From: RDXT01 sp033762375
GTDB taxonomy: Bacteria > Bacteroidota > Bacteroidia > J057
Reading direction: 5' to 3'
Length of the DNA stretch: 64,000 nt
Assembly (NCBI GenBank): GCA_033762375.1
Contig: JANRLQ010000023.1
Coordinates: 1 to 64,000, forward strand
Shown here: positions 17,036 through 24,759 of the stretch, one piece after another
Layout of the letters: the number at the start of each line of letters is the position of its first letter
How positions within the stretch are numbered: the stretch's first letter is position 1
Made by a program: the position numbers and the translations under genes
Notes under the pieces: generated by a model
What the model saw: the letters and a program-made list of their open reading frames with translations, nothing else
Database searches by the model: none
Told to the model about the DNA's origin: nothing

Positions 17036-18223
17036 TTAGAGATGATCTGGAACATGGACAGTCCCCGGGTGATAGGGGGTGCCCTGGGGCATATAACAGG
17101 CATAGAGTGCCTGCATAAAGGGCCCCCACGGCAGGCGGGCCAACATCCAGGCATCCGATCCCAGGCTGCTTTTTTCGTCCAGAAACCGGAAGATGTCCCC
17201 CATTCGGTTTCGGGCAAAAAGATCCAGCAAAATCCGGTGTACGTCTCCCCCCCGCTCCCGGATGAGCCAGAGGAGCAGCCGGTCGTAAAACACAAATCGA
17301 GCCTCGCGGGCAGGCGGCGGTACAGGTATGCCGGTCTGTCGCAGGGATGCTGCGATGGCATCCGCTTCCTGTTGTATCGGCATGAAGGTATAACCCGTAG
17401 TGGGTTTGGTTCTGCCTGCGGCTGTACCGATAGACAGCATATGAGGACCTTGCCACTGGGGGTAGGTATAGGTAGTCATGGGTATTTCGCCCCACTCAGT
17501 TTCCTGCACCTCATATCCGCCACATCGGAGCCGATCCCGCAGATAGGCATCCAGGGCATGGGCATACGTACTGCGTGGCAGGGAGGCCGGGGAAAATATC
17601 GTACATTCGACCAGGGCCTCTGTCTGCGAAAATGGCAACACGTACATAAACCGTACCTGACCTTGTTGCGGGGTATGAAAGTCCATGAGGGTAGCACATC
17701 CCGGATCAAATACAGGTTGCCACGTACGCACCCGCCAGCCCATGAAGTGCTGACATAGGTGGATACCAGTCCCGGCGGGTCTGACCGGCAGGCTGCTGAA
17801 ACCCCACCGTGCCATAAAACTGCCGCTGGAGCGGGTATGTACCCGCACCCCCTCAGGGAGGTCCTCTGTCTGGGTCACATAGTCCCGGACATAGGTAAAA
17901 TGATTACTCGCATCCAGTTGCTGCTGGATATGTCTGTAAAAATCAGCACTCCGCAGGTGAACATATCGCCAGGGGGAAAGTGGCTGTCGTATGTGTTGTC
18001 CCGGGCCACTCACGGCGGCAGTATCCCAGCTATGGTGCCGGAGCCCCGGATATGGGTCCGCATCCCGGGTCCAGTAACACCAGGTACGGTCATCAGAAGT
18101 CTTGGGGAGGGGGTCTATGATTACTATCCGGCTCCCGTCAAAGGCAGGATCAGCCAGCCGCCAAGCTAAGCTCAGGGCGGCACACCCACCTCCGGCAAAA
18201 AGGTAGTCGTAGTCCTGTCGCAT
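17036..18223 (-). CDS. crtY: Lycopene beta-cyclase
   Basis: Flavoprotein that cyclises the ends of lycopene to give beta-carotene. The 395-residue product starts with a dinucleotide-binding motif, YDYLFAGGGCAALSLAWRL, followed by IVIIDPLPKTSDDRTWCYW, typical of CrtY. Further landmarks are VRFMYVLPFSQTEALVECT (the core FMY.LPFS.T.AL.E motif) and IGTAAGRTKPTTGYTFMPIQ. It feeds the downstream blh gene 13 bp away. No phytoene synthase or desaturase is in the window, so the lycopene source is encoded elsewhere. A terminator between rhodopsin and crtY suggests crtY-blh can be expressed separately from the pump. Confidence 0.92.
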   Translation of the reverse strand: MRQDYDYLFAGGGCAALSLAWRLADPAFDGSRIVIIDPLPKTSDDRTWCYWTRDADPYPGLRHHSWDTAAVSGPGQHIRQPLSPWRYVHLRSADFYRHIQQQLDASNHFTYVRDYVTQTEDLPEGVRVHTRSSGSFMARWGFSSLPVRPAGTGIHLCQHFMGWRVRTWQPVFDPGCATLMDFHTPQQGQVRFMYVLPFSQTEALVECTIFSPASLPRSTYAHALDAYLRDRLRCGGYEVQETEWGEIPMTTYTYPQWQGPHMLSIGTAAGRTKPTTGYTFMPIQQEADAIAASLRQTGIPVPPPAREARFVFYDRLLLWLIRERGGDVHRILLDLFARNRMGDIFRFLDEKSSLGSDAWMLARLPWGPFMQALYACYMPQGTPYHPGTVHVPDHL

Positions 18224-18295
18224 GACATGATAAAACGTAGAGCAGGTGTAGGATCAGTGACGCTGAATGCAGGTGTCTGTCAGTCGTATGGAAAT

Positions 18296-18331
18296 AAAAA
18301 GGAGATTCCGGCCATCACAGCCGAAACCTCC
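18296..18331 (-). terminator. Rho-independent terminator after the rhodopsin gene
   Basis: On the minus strand, GGAGGTTTCGGC pairs with GCCGGAATCTCC (12 positions, two G-U pairs) around a 7-nt loop, followed by TTTTT. It separates the rhodopsin transcript from crtY-blh. Confidence 0.82.
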
Positions 18332-18364
18332 CATCGTCTCCATATTAATCTTTCGCAATCAGGA

Positions 18365-19174
18365 TCAGGCCATTGCCGTATCCTTCTTGCTGGCCTTCAT
18401 GGCCAGTTGATATACAACCAGACCAAAGCCAATTTTGTTGATAGCGTCACCGATGTTGTACACCAGGTCAAGGTTCAAGCCTGTACCGGCAAGCAGGTTG
18501 CCTGGCATGGTCATGTATCCGATCGGATAGATAGCCCAACCTACGATGACGAAATTACGGAGCAGACGTACAGCCTTAGCTACTTCAGGATTAGAAGATG
18601 CATCAGCCAGTTTTTTCACAGGACCGGCAGCAGCTTCATACACGATGTACACATACCCGAGGGTAGAGATGGTACCCCAGATGATGGAGTGCATGCCAGG
18701 GTTGCCTGCACCTGCCGCAAAGGCTTCGCCGATATACCCTGCAACCAGCATTACAACAGACGCAGCAATCAGACGCCACATGAGGTCAACTTTCGCGCCG
18801 TAAGGACGCAGGAGCAGATAAAACTCTACGCACATGAGCGGAACGGTCAGGGTCCAGTCAATGTAGCGGAACTGGGTAGGTGATGCCTCACCTGGCAGCA
18901 GGGCACGGCCTTCAGATGCGGCCAAGTCGCTGATGGTCAGGTAATAATCACGCATGTAATAATAGTGCACAGCTGCAATCATGGTGATCAGGCCGGAGAC
19001 CAGCAGAGAGGTCTTCCATTTGCCATCCACCTGAGAGCGCTCCAGAAAGAAAAATACGGAGGCTGCAAACATGGACATGTAGCCGGTGAAAAACGTGAAT
19101 CCAATCGCGTCTCCGGCCTTGAGCTGGTTAGCCAGCAGGTTGAAAATTGAGAGTAAAGTATCCATAATAAACAT
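18365..19174 (-). CDS. Proteorhodopsin-type light-driven proton pump
   Basis: Seven-helix retinal protein of 269 residues that exports protons in light. In helix 3, RYIDWTLTVPLMCVEFYL gives D106 (Schiff-base counterion), T110 and E117 (proton donor): the DTE motif of outward proton pumps. H70 in helix 2 matches the conserved histidine near the counterion. K247 in NIGDAINKIGFG is the retinal-binding lysine. M114, at the position equal to proteorhodopsin residue 105, predicts green absorption. Helix 5 reads IIWGTISTLGYVYIVYE with G167 where non-antenna pumps often carry a bulky aromatic residue, so a carotenoid antenna is possible. ATG at 19174 or 19165. A structured leader (19203-19240) precedes it and a terminator follows. 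Confidence 0.95.
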   Translation of the reverse strand: MFIMDTLLSIFNLLANQLKAGDAIGFTFFTGYMSMFAASVFFFLERSQVDGKWKTSLLVSGLITMIAAVHYYYMRDYYLTISDLAASEGRALLPGEASPTQFRYIDWTLTVPLMCVEFYLLLRPYGAKVDLMWRLIAASVVMLVAGYIGEAFAAGAGNPGMHSIIWGTISTLGYVYIVYEAAAGPVKKLADASSNPEVAKAVRLLRNFVIVGWAIYPIGYMTMPGNLLAGTGLNLDLVYNIGDAINKIGFGLVVYQLAMKASKKDTAMA

Positions 19175-19503
19175 GTAAAAATGAAAGAGAAAGGAAAATT
19201 AGACAGTTTTCTGGAGGCATGGCGCCATCCAGAAGGCTGTCATCAGACATGATGGGATCGCATGGATGTCAAAGAGCCCTGAAAACCCACGTAAGCAGGC
19301 GGTGTAAGTTGTTTTGTTTCCGTGATAGTGAATATACAGAGATTAACAGGTGTTTAATAGTTTTGTTCATTACTTAAACAAAATTTTTTTCAAGCTCCCG
19401 TAATATGCATCCCTCTTCATGTGTGGGTACCCCTTGTGTGCTGGTTTTTTTTCGCAGAAAACCGGGATAAAGAAATATATTGTCCGGTCAATACCTGCAT
19501 CTT
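19175..19503. other. Divergent regulatory region between rhodopsin and ppk2
   Basis: About 330 bp, AT-rich in the middle. It contains the leader hairpin of the rhodopsin gene (19203-19240) and a plus-strand TAGTTTTG at 19358-19365, a perfect -7 match that could serve ppk2 with a long leader. I found no TAnnTTTG element on the minus strand for the rhodopsin. Confidence 0.4.
19203..19240 (-). promoter_or_regulatory. Structured 5' leader of rhodopsin mRNA
   Basis: In minus-strand RNA sense, ACAG and TTCTGG pair with CCAGAA and CTGT, separated by a 2x2 internal loop; the top contains the self-complementary ATGGCGCCAT. It lies 28 bp upstream of the ATG at 19174, where it could affect translation or mRNA stability. 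Confidence 0.4.
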
Positions 19504-20391
19504 ATGAATATGCATCCGGACATATTAGCGGCCTGTACCGTAACGGGAGGCAAGACCTTTAGCACGGGAGATTTTCCTGCGGAGCTGGACAGGCTCTATG
19601 AGGATAAAAAAGACTATAAACACCAGCTGGAGGAAATTCAGGAGCAACTCCATGACCTTCAGAGCATGATGTATGCCCACAACCGGTATGGGATGGTGGT
19701 GATATTTCAGGCGATGGACGCAGCCGGCAAAGACAGTGCTATCGGGGCCATCATGTCAGGGGTCAATCCGCATGGGGTGCGGATACATGCTTTTAAGCGG
19801 CCTACCGACACAGAGCTGGAGCACGACTACCTGTGGCGCACCCAGCTCTGCCTGCCTGAGCGGGGAACAATCGCGGTATTCAACCGGTCATATTATGAAG
19901 AAGTCCTGGTGGTACGCGTCCATCCCGGTATCCTGACAGGGGCACAACGTATCCCGGAGCAGTATATCCGCACACCCGACCTGGTCTGGCAGCAGCGGTA
20001 CGAGGACATCCGCCATCTGGAGCAGTATCTTCACCGCAACGGGATCGAGGTGGTCAAAATATACCTTCATATGTCCAGGGACGAGCAGCGGCGGCGGTTT
20101 CTGGACCGTATCGCAGAGCCCGACAAAAACTGGAAGTTTAATGCCGGCGATGTAGACGAGCGGGCGCACTGGGATGCCTATATGGAAGCATATACCGACT
20201 GCATCAATGCTACGGCCACCCCGGCATCTCCCTGGTATGTGGTCCCGGCAGATGACAAGTACAATGCCCGCCTGATCGCAGGACGCCTCATACTCAGCCG
20301 TATGCAGCAGCTCCCCATAAGCTATCCAGTCCTGGATGCTGCACATCTGGCGGAGCTGGAGGCATGTAAGGCCCGCCTCCTGCAGGAGTAG
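19504..20391 (+). CDS. ppk2: Polyphosphate kinase 2 family phosphotransferase
   Basis: Uses polyphosphate to phosphorylate nucleoside mono- or diphosphates, or the reverse. From ATG 19504 it has 295 residues (an upstream TTG at 19480 and ATG 19510 are alternatives). Family motifs: VIFQAMDAAGKDSAIGAIM (Walker A-like), RIHAFKRPTDTELEHDYLWR, and FNRSYYEEVLVVRVHPG (Walker B-like with catalytic acid), then YLHMSRDEQRRRFLDRI, a likely lid segment. The length of about 300 fits the one-domain PPK2 classes I and III. Its stop is one base from the stop of the convergent MORN-repeat gene. Confidence 0.9.
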   Translation: MNMHPDILAACTVTGGKTFSTGDFPAELDRLYEDKKDYKHQLEEIQEQLHDLQSMMYAHNRYGMVVIFQAMDAAGKDSAIGAIMSGVNPHGVRIHAFKRPTDTELEHDYLWRTQLCLPERGTIAVFNRSYYEEVLVVRVHPGILTGAQRIPEQYIRTPDLVWQQRYEDIRHLEQYLHRNGIEVVKIYLHMSRDEQRRRFLDRIAEPDKNWKFNAGDVDERAHWDAYMEAYTDCINATATPASPWYVVPADDKYNARLIAGRLILSRMQQLPISYPVLDAAHLAELEACKARLLQE

Positions 20392-20392
20392 G

Positions 20393-21454
20393 TCAGGGGA
20401 CGTATTTCCCGTTTCGGAAGGTGCCTTCGATTACCGTACCATCGGCCAGGGTTTTTTTGCCGGTGCCATGTGGCGCGTCCATGTACCAGTCTCCGTAGTA
20501 CTCCGAGCCATCGGCAGCGCTGTAGGTACCCTTGCCCTGCCGGAAGTCCCGCACCCAGTCACCGATATACACACTGTTGTCGAGGTAGGTGAATGAACCC
20601 TTGCCCTGGAAGTACCCATCTACAAAGGCACCTTCATACACCCCGGTCTCGGTGCGGCATATGCCTGTGCCAGTGATTTTGTCAGCCGCCCAGGTACCAG
20701 TGTATTCCCGGCCATTGATGCGATAGACACCCTCCCCGAGGGTCATGCCCTCCTGCCAGTTGCCGGTGTACTCATTCATGATGCTGTCCTGAGATCGTCG
20801 CCAGGTACCCTGGCCATGATATTTGAAGTTCTGGAAGCCGCCCTCATAAGTTTCTGTGTAGGTGGTTTCCTGTCGCCGCATGGAGCCTTGTCCGTTGAGC
20901 ATATCCTGTGCCCAGGTGCCTGTGTACACAGTGTTGCCGGTCGTGAGCTGCCCGGCACCTTGTCTTTTGCCAGCTACAAACTCACCTTCGTACCGGCTTC
21001 CGTCCTTATACTTCATGATCCCCTGGCCATGTGGGGCATTGGCGGACCAGCCGCCCTCATAATAATCGCCGCTGGCATACTGCATGATCCCGGTGCCCTG
21101 CATCATGTTGGCCACCCATTCTCCGGTATACACCCCTGCCTTAGAGGTATAGGTCCCTTTTCCTTCTTTTTTGCCAGCGAGATAGGTGCCTTTATAGATG
21201 GTATCTCCGGCCAGGCCTAGGAGGACACCTTCGCCGTGCATCTGGCGTTTGAGGGTCATGCCTATATAGATTTTTCCGTCGGCCAGCTTGAGTGTATCCC
21301 ATACCGGTGCTGCGGATGCATCAGGGGCCGGAGTGGCAGGAGAATCAGACGCCGGGGATGTTTTGTCGCCTTTGCGGTTTCTGGCTTCAGGCTGTGCCAG
21401 TGTCATGAGGCCGACGCCCGTAAAACACAGCAAAAAAATCGTATGAAGTCTCAT
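20393..21454 (-). CDS. Secreted MORN-repeat protein
   Basis: Exported 353-residue repeat protein. Signal peptide at 1-20 (IFLLCFTGVGLMTLAQ), then a P/A/S/D-rich low-complexity linker to about 50. Twelve complete MORN units of the form Y.G.W......G.G follow (for example YTGEWVANMMQGTGIMQY, YEGGWSANAPHGQGIMKY, YIGDWVRDFRQGKGTYS), plus a partial last one (IEGTFRNGKY). MORN repeats form an extended beta ribbon used for binding or scaffolding. There is no enzymatic domain. In Bacteroidota such proteins are usually periplasmic or surface located. Partner unknown. Confidence 0.87.
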   Translation of the reverse strand: MRLHTIFLLCFTGVGLMTLAQPEARNRKGDKTSPASDSPATPAPDASAAPVWDTLKLADGKIYIGMTLKRQMHGEGVLLGLAGDTIYKGTYLAGKKEGKGTYTSKAGVYTGEWVANMMQGTGIMQYASGDYYEGGWSANAPHGQGIMKYKDGSRYEGEFVAGKRQGAGQLTTGNTVYTGTWAQDMLNGQGSMRRQETTYTETYEGGFQNFKYHGQGTWRRSQDSIMNEYTGNWQEGMTLGEGVYRINGREYTGTWAADKITGTGICRTETGVYEGAFVDGYFQGKGSFTYLDNSVYIGDWVRDFRQGKGTYSAADGSEYYGDWYMDAPHGTGKKTLADGTVIEGTFRNGKYVP

Positions 21455-21639
21455 GGGTATTCTGTTGATGGAGTTGGGTGAATGTGTGTGTAGCAGGTTC
21501 CTTATTATTCAATATTACGTGCCGTCAGGAGAATACGAGCCAGCCAGCAGCGTTATTGTAGTGGATTGCAGCGCAAGCGGTCAGTTTTTGTGTATTAACC
21601 TCCTGTATATCAGATCATGGGCTGAGATACAAGATTCTC

Positions 21640-21671
21640 TTTGGAAAACCCCGCCGCCCTGTATATATTTG
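21640..21671 (+). promoter_or_regulatory. Promoter TTTG-N20-TATATTTG upstream of divIC
   Basis: TTTG at 21640-21643 and TATATTTG at 21664-21671 with a 20-nt spacer: the full Bacteroidota housekeeping promoter. A start near 21678 leaves a leader of about 68 nt. Confidence 0.7.
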
Positions 21672-21745
21672 AAAAAAAATTTACTGGCTGGAATATACCG
21701 GTACATTCAACCAGCAGATCATCGTATTTTCTCAACCATATCCTT

Positions 21746-22081
21746 ATGCAGCAGCTTTGGTCCCTCCTTCAGCGTACTTTTCTGCGGATTTTCAGGGCTT
21801 CGGCAGTCAAGTATGTCTTGCTGCTGGCTGCTGCCGCCATCTGGCTGATTTTTTTTGACCGCTACAACCTCATAGCCCGGCGGAATATGGAAAAACAGAT
21901 CCAGGAGCAAAAGGACGACAAAGCTTATTATGAGTCCGCCAATAAAAAACTGGACTACGAGCAGGACCGGATCAACAGCGATCTGAAAGAAACAGAACGC
22001 CTTGCCCGCGAAAAATACTACATGAAGCGCGCTGACGAAGACGTATATATCGTAGTGGACTCTGTTATTACACCCCGCTGA
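21746..22081 (+). CDS. FtsB/DivIC septum formation initiator
   Basis: Small bitopic cell-division protein of 111 residues in the FtsB/DivIC family, which links FtsL and FtsQ at the septum. The ATG at 21746 (MQQLWSLLQRTFLRIF) starts a short cytoplasmic part. A transmembrane helix follows (VKYVLLLAAAAIWLIFF), then a coiled coil (NMEKQIQEQKDDKAYYESANKKL ... RINSDLKETERLAREKYYM) and a short C-terminal segment ADEDVYIVVD. The ...ARE.Y.M...DEDVY pattern is typical. The reading frame is open further upstream, but the promoter lies within that extension, which favours this start. asnS follows after about 107 bp. Confidence 0.88.
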   Translation: MQQLWSLLQRTFLRIFRASAVKYVLLLAAAAIWLIFFDRYNLIARRNMEKQIQEQKDDKAYYESANKKLDYEQDRINSDLKETERLAREKYYMKRADEDVYIVVDSVITPR

Positions 22082-22188
22082 GGCAGTTCTTGAAAACCCC
22101 TGCGTATTTGTGTTGACGGAGGTTGCTTACTCCGGTGTCCTGCTGTAATTTGCGGCAGATTTTGGATGTTTATCACACGTAATTGGCT

Positions 22189-23619
22189 ATGACGTATTTG
22201 TCTGTGAAGCAGGCGCTGGCCACGGAGCCACAGCACCAGGAGATTGTTGTCAAGGGATGGGTACGCACCTTTCGCTCCAACCGGTTTATCGCCCTCAACG
22301 ATGGGTCCACGATTCACACCCTCCAGGTTGTGGTAGATTTTGAGGGGGCTGACGAGGCACTCCTGCGCCGGATCACCACCAGTGCGAGCCTTTCCGTAAA
22401 GGGCGTGTTGGTTCCCTCCAGCGGCAGCCAGCAGAAAGTGGAGGTACTGGCACGCGAGATTGAGGTGCTGGGAGACTCTGACCCTGCGGTATATCCGATC
22501 CAACCCAAAAAACACAGCCTGGAGTTCCTGCGTGAGCACGGACACCTCCGCATGCGCACCAATACATTCGGAGCCGTATTCCGGGTCCGGCATGCCATGG
22601 CTTTTGCGATACACCAATACTTCAACGACAGAGGCTTTTTTTACCTGCATACCCCCATCATCACCGCCAGTGACGCTGAGGGAGCCGGAGAGATGTTTCG
22701 GGTCTCGACCCTGTCACCTACCCAGCCGCCCCTGACCGAGACCGGCGAGGTCAACTGGAAAGAAGATTTCTTCGGAAAACAGACCAACCTCACCGTTTCC
22801 GGTCAGCTCGAAGGCGAGATCGGTGCTACCGCCCTGGGCAAGGTGTATACCTTCGGGCCAACTTTCCGCGCCGAAAACTCCAATACCACCCGCCACCTGG
22901 CTGAGTTCTGGATGATCGAGCCGGAAGCTGCGTTTTATGACCTGGCCGACAATATGGCCCTGGCAGAGGACTTCCTGCGGTATATCATCCGGTATGCCAT
23001 GACCCACTGCGGGGATGACCTCCAGTTTTTGCACGACCGCATCGTGGAGGAGGAAAAAAACATGAAAGCAGAGGAACGCCGTGCCCTAGGTCTCCTCCCG
23101 ACCCTGGAATTTGTGGTCAACAATGACTTTGAGCGGATTACCTATACCGAGGCTGTCCGGCTGCTCCTCAACTCCAAACCTTTCAAAAAAGGCCAGTTCA
23201 AATACCCGGTCGAGTGGGGCCGTGACTTGCAGTCCGAGCATGAGCGGTATCTGGTCGAGAAGGAGTTCAACAAGCCGGTGATTGTCACCCATTATCCCAA
23301 GGATATCAAGGCTTTTTATATGCGGCTGGCCGAGGACGGCAAGACCGTAGCGGCGATGGACATCCTCTTCCCGGGCATCGGGGAGGTCGTCGGCGGATCC
23401 CAGCGCGAGGAGCGCTACGACAAACTCGTCGAGCGGATGCAGGAGATGCACGTACCTGCTGAGGACCTCTGGTGGTACCTGGAGCTGCGCAAGTTCGGGA
23501 CGGTCCCGCATGCCGGTTTTGGACTGGGTTTTGAGCGTATCATCCAGTTTGTGACAGGTATGGGCAATATCCGGGACGTCATCGCCTTCCCGCGTGCGCC
23601 CAAGACAGCAGAGTTTTGA
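22189..23619 (+). CDS. asnS: Asparaginyl-tRNA synthetase
   Basis: Class IIb synthetase that attaches asparagine to tRNA-Asn. From ATG 22189 it has 476 residues (a TTG two codons upstream is less likely). The N-terminal OB-fold anticodon domain shows VVKGWVRTFRSNRFIALNDGS. The catalytic domain carries motif 1 (YFNDRGFFYLHTPIITASDAEGAGEMF), motif 2 (GPTFRAENSNTTRHLAEFWMIEPE) and motif 3 near the end (GFGLGFERIIQFVTGMGNIRDVIAFPR). The FRAENSNT signature separates AsnRS from AspRS. Length is normal (about 465-480). Confidence 0.96.
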   Translation: MTYLSVKQALATEPQHQEIVVKGWVRTFRSNRFIALNDGSTIHTLQVVVDFEGADEALLRRITTSASLSVKGVLVPSSGSQQKVEVLAREIEVLGDSDPAVYPIQPKKHSLEFLREHGHLRMRTNTFGAVFRVRHAMAFAIHQYFNDRGFFYLHTPIITASDAEGAGEMFRVSTLSPTQPPLTETGEVNWKEDFFGKQTNLTVSGQLEGEIGATALGKVYTFGPTFRAENSNTTRHLAEFWMIEPEAAFYDLADNMALAEDFLRYIIRYAMTHCGDDLQFLHDRIVEEEKNMKAEERRALGLLPTLEFVVNNDFERITYTEAVRLLLNSKPFKKGQFKYPVEWGRDLQSEHERYLVEKEFNKPVIVTHYPKDIKAFYMRLAEDGKTVAAMDILFPGIGEVVGGSQREERYDKLVERMQEMHVPAEDLWWYLELRKFGTVPHAGFGLGFERIIQFVTGMGNIRDVIAFPRAPKTAEF

Positions 23620-23671
23620 GGCAGGTAGATGACCCGTAGCCAGAACCTCACCCCAACACCCGCCTGATCCC

Positions 23672-24580
23672 ATGACAGCCCCTGCTCCCCGCATAAGTGT
23701 GATCATCCCCGCCCTGAATGAGGCCATGCTGCTGCCTGCTTTGCTGGAAGACCTTCAGCGGCAGCAGTTTCAGGACTTTGAGGTGATCGTGGCGGATGCC
23801 GGTTCTACTGATGGGACCGTTGAGCTGGCGGCGGCCGGAGCACGGGTAGTGCCGGGCGGGCTGCCTGGACCTGGCCGTAACCGGGGTGCTGCGGCAGCCC
23901 GGGGCGATTTTCTGTTTTTCCTGGATGCAGATGTACGGGTACCGGCAGACTTTGTCGGTGCAGCATGGCAGGAACTGGAGGAGCGGTACCTGGACCTGGC
24001 TACCTGCGAGTTTCAGCCCCTCTCGGCAGATCCGGTGGATCGGCTCCTGCATGATGTCGTCAACAGTGCCATCAAGGTATATCAGTTTGTGGACCCACAT
24101 GCGCCGGGATTTTGTATCCTGGTGACCCGGCGGCTGTTTCAGCGGGTCGGCGGCTTTGATGAGACCCTCAAGCTCGCCGAGGATCACGACTTCGTGAAAA
24201 GAGCCAGTGCGTTTCGTCCGTTGCGCATCCTGGAAAAAACCTATATTGAGGTCAGCACCCGTCGCCTCGACAAAGAAGGACGGTTTGGCATCGCCAAAAA
24301 ATACATGCAGGTTGAGCTGTACCGCCTTTTCAGGGGCGAAATCCGTACAGAGGTTGTCCCGTATGAGTTTGGACATATCGAGCAGCCGCAGGAAACCCCC
24401 TGGCTGGCAACACAGATTCAGGAGATCAAAGACATGGCCCAGCGCCTCAAGCAGCGGGCGCAGGCCCTGGTCAGCCGGGAGCATACGGCCACGAGCGACG
24501 AGATGGCGCATGACCAGCGTGAGGTGGACTCCCTGCTCAAACACATGAAAACCAGGCTTAATCAGATTTTTCGCTGGTAA
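23672..24580 (+). CDS. Family 2 glycosyltransferase
   Basis: Inverting GT-A glycosyltransferase of 302 residues with no membrane segments. Motifs: PRISVIIPALNEAMLLPALL, FEVIVADAGSTDGTVEL (donor site), GRNRGAAAARGDFLFFLDADVRVP (DxD metal site), and FDETLKLAEDHDFVKRAS (the ED motif with the catalytic base). The C-terminal 60 residues are charged and helical (IQEIKDMAQRLKQRAQALV). It sits alone behind asnS; the acceptor is not evident. Confidence 0.85.
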   Translation: MTAPAPRISVIIPALNEAMLLPALLEDLQRQQFQDFEVIVADAGSTDGTVELAAAGARVVPGGLPGPGRNRGAAAARGDFLFFLDADVRVPADFVGAAWQELEERYLDLATCEFQPLSADPVDRLLHDVVNSAIKVYQFVDPHAPGFCILVTRRLFQRVGGFDETLKLAEDHDFVKRASAFRPLRILEKTYIEVSTRRLDKEGRFGIAKKYMQVELYRLFRGEIRTEVVPYEFGHIEQPQETPWLATQIQEIKDMAQRLKQRAQALVSREHTATSDEMAHDQREVDSLLKHMKTRLNQIFRW

Positions 24581-24585
24581 TATAC

Positions 24586-24630
24586 CATTCCCTTCCGAGG
24601 AGGGGAATGCCCGGAAAATCCTTTCCGGGC
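24586..24630. terminator. Two adjoining hairpins after the glycosyltransferase
   Basis: The first stem pairs CATTCCCTTCC with GGAGGGGAATG (one wobble; innermost pair would open). The second pairs GCCCGGAAA with TTTCCGGGC perfectly around ATCC. They share one base at 24609. No T-run follows. Confidence 0.5.
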
Positions 24631-24759
24631 TGGGGAGGGTCAACCCCGCGTCACTTTCTCCCGAAAAAACCATTGCGCCCGTACACGTACCGGATACAAC
24701 AGGCAGATCCGGCGAAAAATTCTCCTACCTTAGACGTATCATTCAACCCGCCGCCCAAT

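Noticed and set aside
17023..17361. Upstream extension of the blh reading frame
   Set aside because: This part is crtY read in another frame; family similarity begins only after the crtY stop.
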